From assembly GCA_001784585.1 (NCBI GenBank), contig MFRN01000013.1:1-43564 (forward strand): 43,564 nt of DNA. Direction: 5' to 3'. This stretch comes from Candidatus Melainabacteria bacterium RIFCSPLOWO2_02_FULL_35_15. Its GTDB lineage: Bacteria > Cyanobacteriota > Vampirovibrionia > 2-02-FULL-35-15. Of the stretch, positions 1 through 11,015 are shown one piece after another. How positions within the stretch are numbered: the stretch's first letter is position 1; each line of letters begins with the position of its first letter. The notes beneath the pieces are model-generated. The model made no database searches, had not been told where the DNA came from, and saw only the letters and a program-made list of their open reading frames with translations. A program made the position numbers and the translations under genes.

Positions 1-208
1 TAAAAATACATAAGATACACTACAATGATCTGAAATTATCGAAATACTTGCAAGTACCAGAATTTTTCTGCCTACAAAAAACTTTAGTTTATAATCCTAA
101 AATGCCTTATTTGATCCTAATTCTGCATTCTACGAAAAAAATTGATTGTTAAGTGTCAAACGTGCGAGAACTTTTAAACAGGCCTATGGCAAAGTATGAG
201 ATTGAATT

Positions 209-1657
<1,449 letters not shown>

Positions 1658-1661
1658 TCAA

Positions 1662-1689
1662 AGTATAGCCATAAAATACTAACACTCAA
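1662..1689 (-). promoter_or_regulatory. Probable sigma70-type promoter of atpD
   Basis: Read on the minus strand, TTGAGT (1689-1684) and TATACT (1667-1662) are separated by 16 bases and lie 23-50 bases upstream of the atpD start. This suggests atpD is transcribed separately from the exported-protein genes upstream. Seen by eye only; in AT-rich DNA such matches also occur by chance. Confidence 0.45.
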
Positions 1690-1715
1690 AATAAAAATAG
1701 TAAACAAGTACTGAT

Positions 1716-2357
1716 TTATTTATACTGATTTGAATCTGGAGCTGCTATAACATTTTTATCTGCATTACTTTCCCTTAAGTCTAAATTTTCGTTAATAACA
1801 ACATAGTTTGTATTTTGAACTTCATCATGACAAATATATCTTATTGAAGCGGGAGTTTGTCCAGTAAATTTATCAAGGAAAAAAAATAATGACAGGCTGT
1901 CATTTGGATAAATTATATATGTTTTATTTCCGGATAAAAAACTTTTGTCATTATTTAAGTTAGAGGTGTTTTTTCGGAGCGAGTTAAATCGCATTGCTGT
2001 ATTGGCTGCAGATTTAGCAATACCCCCAAGTGCAATAGATGCTGCACCGGCTGCAACGTTAAATACTGCAAGCTTTTTTGAAGATTTATCCTTTGTAAAA
2101 GATGAGACCTCTGATATGCTGCTGTAATCAACACCTAAATCAATGCTGTAACCTGGTATTGAAAAGGTTCTATCCGATCGGTTTTCAAAATACAATTCAT
2201 ATAAATCAAAACGTTTAGCGATAAAGCGATCTATTGGCGGCTCTTCTATCTTTCTAACCACATATTCAAGTCCATCAACTTTTTCCAGAAATGCATAAGC
2301 AGTTTGAATTTGAAAAGAAAGAAAAAAAATCACTAAGATTAAACCAAAGAATCTCAT
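1716..2357 (-). CDS. Exported protein of unknown function (213 aa)
   Basis: Not recognised. The first ~22 residues form a signal peptide (hydrophobic run ending in QTAYA, likely signal peptidase I site). The mature part starts with FLEKVDGLEYVVRKIEEPP and then has a beta-rich stretch. Around residues 95-115 is an alanine/glycine-rich hydrophobic stretch (VAAGAASIALGGIAKSAA) that could insert in a membrane or loop against one, and a second beta-rich part follows. It lies 25 bases downstream of the calcineurin-fold gene on the same strand and is probably co-transcribed with it, so both may act in the cell envelope. No catalytic motif is visible. Confidence 0.8.
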   Translation of the reverse strand: MRFFGLILVIFFLSFQIQTAYAFLEKVDGLEYVVRKIEEPPIDRFIAKRFDLYELYFENRSDRTFSIPGYSIDLGVDYSSISEVSSFTKDKSSKKLAVFNVAAGAASIALGGIAKSAANTAMRFNSLRKNTSNLNNDKSFLSGNKTYIIYPNDSLSLFFFLDKFTGQTPASIRYICHDEVQNTNYVVINENLDLRESNADKNVIAAPDSNQYK

Positions 2358-2382
2358 ATAGTTTAATCATACCCACCAATTC

Positions 2383-3381
2383 TTAACGATTTTTTAAATC
2401 TGAGAAAACATAGTCAAATTGTAGATCCTGACCTTTGCCCAAAAGATAGGATTTGACATCATTGGGAGAGGCTTTAGTCTTAAAGTATTCAGCTTCCTTA
2501 GCTGACTTCAAAGCTTTATTTACAATGCCTTTTAAGGGAATATTTATCGTTCTAATCTTAATGCTGCCAGGAGAAAGTTCAACAATTTTAAAGCTGCACG
2601 GATAAACAACAGGGCTTGGTACATTAACAAAGAGACAATCTTTGAATAAATGAGTCCTGTTAAAATATTCACCTCCGGAAAGAACCAGTTTAACTTGCGG
2701 GTTTGCGTCAATAATTTCAATTATTTTCTTTGCTGCGGAATTATTTATGATATTACCACCTGCATCAAGCAATGAGTGGTATAAAGCAATTACAGTTGTC
2801 GTATTTTTATTCTGAGATAAAACAGAAGTAAACCATTTTAATTGTTCTCTGGAAAGTCCGGAGTTATTGAAAAGCAAAACACTGTTTAAATTGATAAATA
2901 AGTAGTTTCTTATTTTTTGTGAATACCATAAATTTTTTGTTCTTTGTCCAAAAATACTTAGCGAATAAGCCAGCTCATCTGTATTATAGGTTTTTATTTC
3001 ATTTATACCCGGATTTACAAAGACTTTGCTCTTAAGTTCACTGGTCATATCCAGAAAAAGCTGCCATAAATTTTCATCCTTTTTTTCGTCTGCTATATTA
3101 TTTCCGCCAAAAATTACAATATCCGGCTTTAATTTTTGATTTATATATCCGATTATCTCCTGAAAAACAGCTTGACTTTCATATATCAATATTCCAAATT
3201 TTTTTTCCAGCGTGTGTTTTATACTTTGGTTTTGAGAAGGTGTGTGATATAGATTCAGGTCTGATATATAGATTATGCTGATCCTGTCATCACTGGCTTG
3301 TAATGCAAAGACAAGCGAGTGCCACACAAATAAAGCAATTAAAGTTATTATAATTAAAAAGTTTTTTTGTTTTACATCCAC
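2383..3381 (-). CDS. Exported calcineurin-fold protein with degenerate metal site
   Basis: 332 residues with a GTG start at 3381; residues ~8-27 form a signal peptide or membrane anchor. The order of segments follows calcineurin-like metallophosphoesterases: IIYISDLN (38-43), DIVIFGGNN (87-95), VFVNPGINE (120-128), LSREQLKWF (177-185), IALYHSLL (198-205), VKLVLSGGEYF (230-240). In active family members these are DxH, GDxx, GNH(D/E), H and GHxH. Here only the first Asp (D41) and the lone His (H202) remain. The other ligand positions read N43, G93, I126-N127, G237 and Y239. It is therefore probably a non-catalytic or strongly altered member, perhaps a binding protein. Its start lies 21 bases from the divergent M16 peptidase start. 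Confidence 0.72.
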   Translation of the reverse strand: MDVKQKNFLIIITLIALFVWHSLVFALQASDDRISIIYISDLNLYHTPSQNQSIKHTLEKKFGILIYESQAVFQEIIGYINQKLKPDIVIFGGNNIADEKKDENLWQLFLDMTSELKSKVFVNPGINEIKTYNTDELAYSLSIFGQRTKNLWYSQKIRNYLFINLNSVLLFNNSGLSREQLKWFTSVLSQNKNTTTVIALYHSLLDAGGNIINNSAAKKIIEIIDANPQVKLVLSGGEYFNRTHLFKDCLFVNVPSPVVYPCSFKIVELSPGSIKIRTINIPLKGIVNKALKSAKEAEYFKTKASPNDVKSYLLGKGQDLQFDYVFSDLKNR

Positions 3382-3402
3382 GTATAGTATTATAAGTGAG
3401 GA

Positions 3403-6138
3403 ATGGGAATAAAAAGTTTATTGGAATATTTAACAGCTTTTATTTTAGTTTTTATATCATTTGCAGTATGTTCATCGCAGGCAAAGTCGATTAATCCGGA
3501 AGAAATGAAATCACAAATAAAATATATTACTGAAATAAATGGAATAAAAGAATTTGAACTGCCCAACGGTTTAAAAGTATTACTAAAATCAAATCGTTCT
3601 GTTCCGCTTGTAACTTTCTCTATTTGGTATAAAGTCGGCTCCAGAAATGAAACAGCAGGACAATACGGACTTGCACATTTTCTTGAACATATGATGTTTA
3701 AAGGTACTAAAAAACTAAAGAAAGGGGAGATTTCAGCTACAATTCAAGGTCTTGGTGGGGTATACAATGCCTTCACCTCAAGTGACGGAACTGCATATTA
3801 TGAAACAATATCACCAAAATATCTCGAAAAGGTTATAGAAATTGAATCTGACAGAATCAAAAATTCGACCCTTGATCAAAACGAGTTAAATCTTGAACGA
3901 ACAGTTGTTCTCTCAGAGCTGGAGGGAGATCTGAACAATCCAGCTACCCACTTAGATCAAAAAGTCAGAGGACTGGCTTATGAAATAAGTCCCTATAAGC
4001 ATCCGACTATTGGATATGAAAAAGAGGTTGAAAATATAAGCCCTGAAATGATGCGGGAATTTTACAAAAAATTCTACAGTCCAAACAATGCAGCTATTGT
4101 TTTAGCAGGAGATTTCAATGAAGCTACAGCCTTGAATTTAATTACTAAATACTTTGGGGAAATAAAAAATGACACTGGCAATATTTATGATTCCATCCCG
4201 AAAGAGAAAGAACAAATCAAAGAAAAACGTACAATCATTAAAAGAGCCGGATCATTTAAAATTCTTGAAATTGTTTACCATGTAACTGATACAAAGGACA
4301 ATGACATCTATCCCCTGAATGTTCTTGAAGAAATATTAATCAAAGGCAAAAAAAGCCCGTTAAAAAAGAAGCTAATCGAGAAAGGGTTAGCCACCGAAGT
4401 TTCCGGCGGCACAGAAGCAAACAGAGATCCCGGATTGTTTCAAATAGCGGTTTCATTAACTCCAAAAGCAACACATAAAAAAGTTGAAAAGATTATATTA
4501 AATGAAATAGATAAACTAATTCAAAAACCTTCTTCTAAGAAAGAAATTGAAGGTGCAATAAACAGGATTAAAGCAAGCTATTTGTTTGGGCTTGACGGTA
4601 CTTATAATCAGGCACTAAATATAGGATATTTTGAAGTAATAAATAACTGGAAACAATCTCAATACTGGATAGATGAAATATCAAAAGTAACTCAAAAAGA
4701 TATTACAAAAGTACTAAACAAGTACTTTAAGAAACAAAATCGTACCATTGGATACTTTATTCCAAAGTTACAAAAAGGGGAAAGATATGAAGCTCTTCCA
4801 ATAAATACAGGAACAGTTCATAACTATAAAAAAACAAGCCCAACAGAAAAAGCACAAACATTTACAACAAATCTTTTTAAATATGAAAAAATTCATTTAC
4901 AAGACAACTCTGATTTACTGCTGTATAAGGATATTGATCTGCCAATTACTTATATCTCAGGCGTTATTAAAGGTGGAAGCAGTTTACTGCCAAAAGACAA
5001 AGAATGGTACTGCCAGCTAATTACAAGAACCCTGGAGAAAGGAAGTAAAAAATATACAAAGGAAGAAATTGAAGAAATTCTTGACAATACCGGCTCTCAA
5101 ATAAATTTTTCCTGTGATGAAGAATCATTTAAGTTCACACTGGCATCTATAAATGACAATCTGCCAAAATCAATTGATTTATTATTCGATATTTTAATGA
5201 ACCCCTTGTTTCCAAAAGAAGAAATTGAAAAGGAAAAGGAGAAACTAACAGCTGAAATAAACGAGTCAAGAGATAACACCTCTGAAAATGCATCCAGAAG
5301 GTTTAGTCAAATTATTTACCCGTCAGATCACCCTTACTGTTCAAACACTTTCCCGGAAGATATCAGCCTGATTAAAAAAATTGATATTAAAAAAATAAAA
5401 GATGTTCATAATTCCTTAATTAGAAAAAATAAGGCAATTATTACATTAGTTAGCAACTTAAATAACAATGAATTAATAAATCAAATCAATGACAGCATAG
5501 ATACCGGGAAGCCAAAAGAAGAGGGAGAAATAAACATCCCGGACACCTTATTAAGAGAAAATTCAAGAACTGAAACAATAGTTTTAAAAGATAAAATGCA
5601 ATCTGATGTATTTTTAGGTCATGCCGGAAATTTAAAAAGAACTGATCCTGATTTCTACAAAATGAATATTGCAAATTACATACTGGGTGGCAGCTCTTTA
5701 TCAAGCAGGCTGAGTAAACGAGTCAGGGACAATTCCGGATTAACTTACACCATATACTCATACATAAACAGCTCACATGGTAAAGGTGAGTTTGCAGTTT
5801 ACTTTGGTTCAAATAATACCAATGTAGACAAAGCACTAGAACTAACAAAAGATGAATTGAAAAAATTTGTAAACAATGGCATTACTGAAGAAGAATTAAA
5901 AAGAGCAAAGGCTTCGCTGATAGATTCTTTCGTATCCAGGAATTTGTCTACATATAAAAACATTGCAAGCACATTAAGTGGGATTGAATTTTATAATTTA
6001 GGGGAAAATTATATCAATGACTATCCGGGAATAATTAATTCATTAAAGCTCGACGAAATAAATATTGCAATTAAAAAATACATTCATCCGGAAAAATTAA
6101 ATACAGTAATTGCCGGGGAATATAAAAATTCAAAATAG
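3403..6138 (+). CDS. Exported two-domain M16 family zinc peptidase
   Basis: 911 residues with an N-terminal signal peptide (residues ~8-28), so it acts outside the cytoplasm. The N-terminal M16 half carries the inverted zinc motif HFLEH at residues 92-96 and, 76 residues after H96, the third ligand E172 in LERTVVLSELEGD. This half looks catalytically intact. The C-terminal half (about residues 500-905) has the M16_C signature around SSRLSKRVRDNSGLTYTIYSY with the conserved R/Y pair, but no second HxxEH, as usual for fused PqqL/YmxG-type peptidases. The start is the ATG that keeps the signal peptide. A GAGG lies only a base away from it, too close for a normal ribosome site. It ends 3 bases from the convergent ileS stop. 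Confidence 0.93.
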   Translation: MGIKSLLEYLTAFILVFISFAVCSSQAKSINPEEMKSQIKYITEINGIKEFELPNGLKVLLKSNRSVPLVTFSIWYKVGSRNETAGQYGLAHFLEHMMFKGTKKLKKGEISATIQGLGGVYNAFTSSDGTAYYETISPKYLEKVIEIESDRIKNSTLDQNELNLERTVVLSELEGDLNNPATHLDQKVRGLAYEISPYKHPTIGYEKEVENISPEMMREFYKKFYSPNNAAIVLAGDFNEATALNLITKYFGEIKNDTGNIYDSIPKEKEQIKEKRTIIKRAGSFKILEIVYHVTDTKDNDIYPLNVLEEILIKGKKSPLKKKLIEKGLATEVSGGTEANRDPGLFQIAVSLTPKATHKKVEKIILNEIDKLIQKPSSKKEIEGAINRIKASYLFGLDGTYNQALNIGYFEVINNWKQSQYWIDEISKVTQKDITKVLNKYFKKQNRTIGYFIPKLQKGERYEALPINTGTVHNYKKTSPTEKAQTFTTNLFKYEKIHLQDNSDLLLYKDIDLPITYISGVIKGGSSLLPKDKEWYCQLITRTLEKGSKKYTKEEIEEILDNTGSQINFSCDEESFKFTLASINDNLPKSIDLLFDILMNPLFPKEEIEKEKEKLTAEINESRDNTSENASRRFSQIIYPSDHPYCSNTFPEDISLIKKIDIKKIKDVHNSLIRKNKAIITLVSNLNNNELINQINDSIDTGKPKEEGEINIPDTLLRENSRTETIVLKDKMQSDVFLGHAGNLKRTDPDFYKMNIANYILGGSSLSSRLSKRVRDNSGLTYTIYSYINSSHGKGEFAVYFGSNNTNVDKALELTKDELKKFVNNGITEEELKRAKASLIDSFVSRNLSTYKNIASTLSGIEFYNLGENYINDYPGIINSLKLDEINIAIKKYIHPEKLNTVIAGEYKNSK

Positions 6139-6141
6139 ATT

Positions 6142-8928
6142 TTACTTATCTTCTTCCACAGCCTCTGCACAAGGCAGACAAATAGTAGAGTGTTTGGAAT
6201 GTTTACCTATTTCAGTAGAATGTTTCCAGCAGCGAGGGCATTTTGTGCCATCTGCCAGTAATGCTTCTATTCTGCAATCAGAAGTCTCTAATAATTCAAC
6301 CTTAGATACATTAAAAATCATTGGTAATTCATCCCTGTATTCAGAAAGTAATTCACCTTTTGTTTTATCTGAATTAATAATTAGTTTTGCTTCCACTGAT
6401 TTACCAATTACTCCTTCTTTACGCAGTGCTTCTAATTTATTATTAGCATCAGATCTAATGGATAGTAAATTCAAGAAATCAGAGTTAAGTTTATTGTTTT
6501 TAAACTTATTATTTAACAACGGCCAATTCAAAAAAATGACTGATTCGACAGGTTTTTTAAATTTCAAGGGTAAATGCCTGTGGATATCTTCAGCAAGGTG
6601 CGGCATAACAGGGCAAAGTATGGGCACTAAAGCTTCTAAGATTTCCTTTAGAACAAACTGAACTGCAAGCCTGGATGATTTCTTTCCTGCATATAATCTG
6701 TCTTTTACAATATCAAAATAAAAAGCAGACAAATCTACAGCACAATAATTTTGTAAAATTTGATAGAACCTGTAAAACTCATAATCTTCAAATGCTTTTG
6801 TAACTTCTTCTTTTATTTCCTCCAGTTTATGAAGCGCATATTTATCTATATTCCAGAGGTTTTCGTACAGTGTTTCAGAATTATTTAAATCATAATCATA
6901 TAAATTTCCCAGAATAAATCTCATGGTATTTCGAATATTTCTGTAAACTTCAGCCAGCTGCTTCAGCATAGTCTGACCAATCCTCATATCGGAAGAATAA
7001 TCAATACTGGCAACCCATAGTCTTAAAATATCTGCACCATACTCACCAATGACCTTGTCAGGATCTATGACATTTCCCATAGACTTGGACATCTTCCGTC
7101 CGTTTTCATCTAAGACAAACCCATGGGTAAGCACTGTCTTATAAGGTGCTTTTCCATTAATAGCTACAGAGGTTAAAAGTGATGACTGAAACCAGCCGCG
7201 ATGCTGATCGCTGCCCTCTAAATATATTTCGCTTGGTGAACCTTTTTGATTTTTATCAAATAAATCAGAGTTTTGATCAACTACAGAATAATGTGTAGAA
7301 CCAGAGTCAAACCACACATCCATTATGTCTGTTTCTTTTTTAAATTTTATATTTTGACAGGAGCATTTATATCCATTTGGCAGTAATTTTTCTGCTTCCA
7401 GCTCCCACCAGACATTTGTACCTTTTTCTTCTACAAATTTTGCAACATGTTCAACAATAGCCTTATTTAAGTGTTCTTTATTACAGCCATTACAATAAAA
7501 AGCTGGTATAGGTACTCCCCAGACTCTCTGCCTGCTTATGCACCAGTCTGTTCTTGACTCAACCATTGCATAAATCCTGTTTTCGCCGATCTTTGGAACC
7601 CATGTTACTTTTTTAATTTCACTTAAAGCTTTATCCCTGAAATCTTTTACGCTGCAAAACCATTGCTCAGTAGCACGAAACATAATAGGAGTTTTAGACC
7701 TCCAGCAATGAGGATAACTGTGGTAATAGTCCTCCTGATAAATTAAAGCTCCAAGTTGTGCTAAAAGCTCTATAACTTTTTGATTTCCGCCTTTATGAGC
7801 ATATAAACCTTTTAAATTTTCTCCGGCCTCTTCTGTTAGCAGCCCTTTGGAGTCAACAGGTGAAATTACTTTAATTTCATATTTTTGAGCTACTGTAAAA
7901 TCTTCCAAACCATGTCCAGGAGCAGTATGTACACAGCCAGTACCAGTTTCTAAGGTAACATGATCACCTAAAATAACAGGACTTTCTCTCCTGTAAAGAG
8001 GATGCTTATATTCAGAGCCTTCAAGTTCTTTTCCAGAAAAAGTTTCAAGAATTTTACACTCTTCGGAAATTTTCTGACAAAACTGGCTTGATAAATCTTT
8101 TGCTACTAAAAGGTATCCAAATTTTTTAGACTCTATAACAGCATACTCAAAGTCTTTATTTAAGCATATTGCCATATTTCCGGGGATGGTCCATGGAGTA
8201 GTGGTCCAGATTACAATTTTTAAATCTTTAAATTTTTCTAATTTCTTTGCAATACCTGATAATTTTGTAATCTTAAAAGAAACATAAACACTTGGAGACT
8301 TATGATTTTCCACATACTCTACTTCAGCTTCAGCAAGCGCAGTCTGGCATGTAGCACACCAAAAAACAGGCTTCAACCCCCTGTAAATATAGCCTTTGTC
8401 AACCATCTCCCCAAAGAGCCTTAGCTGTGCTGCTTCAAACTTTGGATCTATAGTCATATAAGCATGCTCCCAGTCACCCAGCACCCCCAATCGCTCAAAT
8501 TTTTCTTCCTGTAATTTTTTATTTTTTAAAACAAACTCTGTACACTGGTTTCTTATTTCTAAAGGTGAAAGTATTTTATCTCCTTCTTTTTTCCTTTCTC
8601 TTGAAATAGCGCTTTCTATGGGTAGTCCATGACAGTCAAAACCAGGCAAATACGGAGAATAAAAACCTGTTAAAGTTTTATACTTAACAACAATATCTTT
8701 TAAAATTTTATTTAAAGCAGTACCTATATGAATATTTCCAGAGCTAAGATAAGGTGGGCCATCGTGAAGAAGAAATCTCTCTGCATTTGCTTTTTTTCGC
8801 TTTTCAAGAGTTTTTTCATAGATTTTATTACTAGCCCAGAATTTTTGAATTTCAGGTTCACGACGAGGACCATCGCCTTTCATGGGAAAATTTGTCTGGG
8901 GTAGATTTAAGGTACTTTTATAATCCAT
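6142..8928 (-). CDS. ileS: Isoleucyl-tRNA synthetase
   Basis: 928 residues, the normal length for bacterial IleRS; charges tRNA-Ile with isoleucine in the cytoplasm. The class I motifs are HIGT (residues 67-70, HIGH equivalent) and KMSKS (612-616, in GRKMSKSMGNVIDP). The CP1 editing domain contains WTTTPWTIPGN and the THGFVLD/GSDQHRGWF region. The C-terminus carries the zinc finger C-P-R-C-W...C-L-P-C typical of the eubacterial-type enzyme. This type is generally mupirocin-sensitive; that last point is family knowledge, not tested here. argB ends 3 bases upstream, so rnc-argB-ileS form one transcript. No T-box leader is present. Confidence 0.99.
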   Translation of the reverse strand: MDYKSTLNLPQTNFPMKGDGPRREPEIQKFWASNKIYEKTLEKRKKANAERFLLHDGPPYLSSGNIHIGTALNKILKDIVVKYKTLTGFYSPYLPGFDCHGLPIESAISRERKKEGDKILSPLEIRNQCTEFVLKNKKLQEEKFERLGVLGDWEHAYMTIDPKFEAAQLRLFGEMVDKGYIYRGLKPVFWCATCQTALAEAEVEYVENHKSPSVYVSFKITKLSGIAKKLEKFKDLKIVIWTTTPWTIPGNMAICLNKDFEYAVIESKKFGYLLVAKDLSSQFCQKISEECKILETFSGKELEGSEYKHPLYRRESPVILGDHVTLETGTGCVHTAPGHGLEDFTVAQKYEIKVISPVDSKGLLTEEAGENLKGLYAHKGGNQKVIELLAQLGALIYQEDYYHSYPHCWRSKTPIMFRATEQWFCSVKDFRDKALSEIKKVTWVPKIGENRIYAMVESRTDWCISRQRVWGVPIPAFYCNGCNKEHLNKAIVEHVAKFVEEKGTNVWWELEAEKLLPNGYKCSCQNIKFKKETDIMDVWFDSGSTHYSVVDQNSDLFDKNQKGSPSEIYLEGSDQHRGWFQSSLLTSVAINGKAPYKTVLTHGFVLDENGRKMSKSMGNVIDPDKVIGEYGADILRLWVASIDYSSDMRIGQTMLKQLAEVYRNIRNTMRFILGNLYDYDLNNSETLYENLWNIDKYALHKLEEIKEEVTKAFEDYEFYRFYQILQNYCAVDLSAFYFDIVKDRLYAGKKSSRLAVQFVLKEILEALVPILCPVMPHLAEDIHRHLPLKFKKPVESVIFLNWPLLNNKFKNNKLNSDFLNLLSIRSDANNKLEALRKEGVIGKSVEAKLIINSDKTKGELLSEYRDELPMIFNVSKVELLETSDCRIEALLADGTKCPRCWKHSTEIGKHSKHSTICLPCAEAVEEDK

Positions 8929-8931
8929 TGG

Positions 8932-9801
8932 TTATCTGACAATCATGGTTCCAATCCCTGTATCTGTAAAAATTTCAAGTAAAACAGAGTATTTTAAATT
9001 ACCATCAATAATATGCACAGCATTAACCCCGCTATTTAAGGCATTTATGCTGGCAATAGCTTTTGGAATCATACCACCAGAAATGTTTTTATTTTTTATA
9101 AGTTTTTTTGCTTCAGAAGCAGACATTTTAGAAATAAGCGAATTTGTTTTTTTTGAATTTTTTAATATGCCAGGAGTGTCCGTCATTAATATAAGCTTGG
9201 AAGCTTTAATAGCTGAAGCAATAGAGCTGGCTACATTATCAGCATTAATATTATAGTTTTGCCCTTTTTGATCTGTACCTACTGAACTGATAACAGGGAT
9301 GAAACCTTTTTCCAGAAGGGTAAACAATATATCAGTATCAATAGATTTTGCTTCACCAATAAAACCATATTTTTTCATCTTAGAGATAGGCTTTGCAGAA
9401 AATAATTTCCCGTCTTTTCCACACAAACCAATACCTCTTCCTCCTGATACATTAATTAAATTAACAAGATCTTTCTGCACCTTTCCGACAAGAACCATTT
9501 CCACAATTTCCATGGTTTCCTTATCAGTAACCCTGTAACCATCTACAAACCTTACAGGCAGATTTAACCGTTTGGACATAACACTGATTTCAGGTCCACC
9601 TCCATGAACAAGAACTAATTTAATTCCAACACAGCTCAATAAAACAATATTTTTTATAGTTTCTTTTTTTAATTCAGGATCACTCATAGCTGAACCGCCA
9701 TATTTAATAACAAAGATTTCTCCGCGAAACTTTTGAATATACGGCAGTGCCTGTGACAAAACCTGTACTCTTAAATTTGAATCTTTTTTATTTGATTTCA
9801 T
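8932..9801 (-). CDS. argB: Acetylglutamate kinase
   Basis: 289 residues, full length. Phosphorylates N-acetylglutamate in arginine biosynthesis. Family marks are FVIKYGGSAM near the N-terminus, VLVHGGGPEIS (substrate loop), the NINADNVASSIASA segment and the C-terminal GGMIPKAIASINAL and HIIDG stretches. Its ATG overlaps the rnc stop codon (ATGA) and it ends 3 bases before ileS, so translation is probably coupled along the operon. No other arginine gene is near. The pairing with rnc and ileS looks like simple housekeeping clustering. Confidence 0.98.
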   Translation of the reverse strand: MKSNKKDSNLRVQVLSQALPYIQKFRGEIFVIKYGGSAMSDPELKKETIKNIVLLSCVGIKLVLVHGGGPEISVMSKRLNLPVRFVDGYRVTDKETMEIVEMVLVGKVQKDLVNLINVSGGRGIGLCGKDGKLFSAKPISKMKKYGFIGEAKSIDTDILFTLLEKGFIPVISSVGTDQKGQNYNINADNVASSIASAIKASKLILMTDTPGILKNSKKTNSLISKMSASEAKKLIKNKNISGGMIPKAIASINALNSGVNAVHIIDGNLKYSVLLEIFTDTGIGTMIVR

Positions 9802-10514
9802 TTTTTAGATTTATTTACAACTTCCAATGCATTTTTTGCTGCACACTGACTTGCTTCTTTCTTTGATTTCCCTTTTCCCTTGGCTAATTTATTGTTATTC
9901 AAAAGTACAACAACTTCAAATTCTTTGTTATGTCCCGGACCCCTTTCAGATATAGTTTCATAACTGGGCAATCCAAGGTTATGTTTTTGGGTATATTCCT
10001 GCAAAATAGCTTTATAATTATCAATTTCTGTGTTTTTTCCTGCAAGCTCAATAAACTCTTTAAAGTGCTCGTAGATAAATTTTCTTGCGCTGTCAATGCC
10101 ACAATCATAATAAATAACTGCAATCAGTGCCTCCAGTGAATCAGCCAGAATTGACACTGGTATTAATTTTTTTTCATTTTTACCTGCCAATATATACCTT
10201 TTCAAATCAATTCTGTCAGCTACTTTCCCCAGGACTTTTTCACTTATCACAAACGCTCTTAATTTGCTTAACTCCCCTTCAGAGTACTCAGGATAAGTTC
10301 CCATCAAATATTCACTGATAATAAGCTTTAAGACTGCATCTCCAAAAAACTCAAGGCGTTCATTGTCTTCAATGTTTTTTTTATTATTTTCTTTTATATA
10401 TGAACTGTGAGTTAAAGCTCTGTCCAGCAAAGTTAAATCTCTAATACTTAATTTCAAGCCTTTTAACAAGCACACCAAATTTTTTTTTCTCTCTACACTT
10501 AAATGCATTTCCAT
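9798..10514 (-). CDS. rnc: Ribonuclease III
   Basis: About 238 residues. Cleaves double-stranded RNA in rRNA maturation and mRNA decay. The endonuclease signature NERLEFFGDAVLKLI contains the catalytic acidic residues, and the second acidic cluster ADSLEALIAVIYYDCG follows. The C-terminal double-stranded RNA-binding domain runs from NYKAILQEYTQ through GKGKSKKEASQCAAKNAL. The start is uncertain: TTG at 10517, ATG at 10514 and ATG at 10508 are in frame, none with a clear ribosome site; the first ATG is given. First gene of rnc-argB-ileS, divergent from ybeY across about 40 bases. Confidence 0.97.
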   Translation of the reverse strand: MEMHLSVERKKNLVCLLKGLKLSIRDLTLLDRALTHSSYIKENNKKNIEDNERLEFFGDAVLKLIISEYLMGTYPEYSEGELSKLRAFVISEKVLGKVADRIDLKRYILAGKNEKKLIPVSILADSLEALIAVIYYDCGIDSARKFIYEHFKEFIELAGKNTEIDNYKAILQEYTQKHNLGLPSYETISERGPGHNKEFEVVVLLNNNKLAKGKGKSKKEASQCAAKNALEVVNKSKK

Positions 10515-10552
10515 CAATCATTACTATAATATATTAAGAAGGGAGTACGATT

Positions 10553-11014
10553 ATTAACTCTGAATTAATAATTAGAAGAAACTGCAATATTAAGTCAAGA
10601 CAATGGTGGCTTAAGTATTTAAAAAAGCTTAAAGGTTTGCTTGTAAAGCACTTACCAGAATCAAAAGCCCGGTACATTAAAGAATCAGTTTTTACTCTGT
10701 TAATAACCACTAATAATGAAATTCAAAAACTAAATTATACACATCGCAAAATAAATAAGCCAACGGATGTATTATCTTTTCATTTAAATAAAAAAGAACA
10801 AATAAAAAACAGATACCTGGGTGACATAGTAATCTCTTCTGAAAAAGCCAAAGAACAGGCTTATAAGAAATACTTTTCCGTAAAGTCAGAATTATTAATG
10901 TTACTAATTCATGGTTATTTACATTTACTGGGATATGACCATATGATTAGGAGAGATGCAAAGCAAATGTTTACACTACAAAATAAATTACTCTTAGAAA
11001 TGCTTTTTTACTGA
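10553..11014 (+). CDS. ybeY: Endoribonuclease YbeY (rRNA maturation factor), probable ATT start
   Basis: Zinc-dependent single-strand endoribonuclease needed for 16S rRNA 3' end processing. The signature HGYLHLLGYDH gives the three zinc histidines, preceded by KPTDVLSFHL. With the only standard start codon (TTG at 10637) the protein has 125 residues and lacks its N-terminus. The reading frame stays open back to a stop at 10535. The extra residues (INSELIIRRNCNIK..., then a W-x(n)-L helix) match the usual YbeY N-terminus. A good ribosome site (GGGAG, 10541-10545) lies just before ATT codons at 10550 and 10553, while no ATG, GTG or TTG occurs there. An ATT start (about 153 residues) is inferred. 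The stop is one base from cysS. Confidence 0.93.
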   Translation: MNSELIIRRNCNIKSRQWWLKYLKKLKGLLVKHLPESKARYIKESVFTLLITTNNEIQKLNYTHRKINKPTDVLSFHLNKKEQIKNRYLGDIVISSEKAKEQAYKKYFSVKSELLMLLIHGYLHLLGYDHMIRRDAKQMFTLQNKLLLEMLFY

Positions 11015-11015
11015 A

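Noticed and set aside
57-70. Small hairpin CAGAA-TTTT-TCTG as atpD terminator
   Set aside because: The stem is only 4-5 AT-rich pairs and stands 140 bases from the stop, with no clear T-run on the minus strand.
6110-6661. 183-codon open frame antisense to ileS
   Set aside because: It covers the conserved zinc-finger end of IleRS on the other strand and has no protein-like features of its own.
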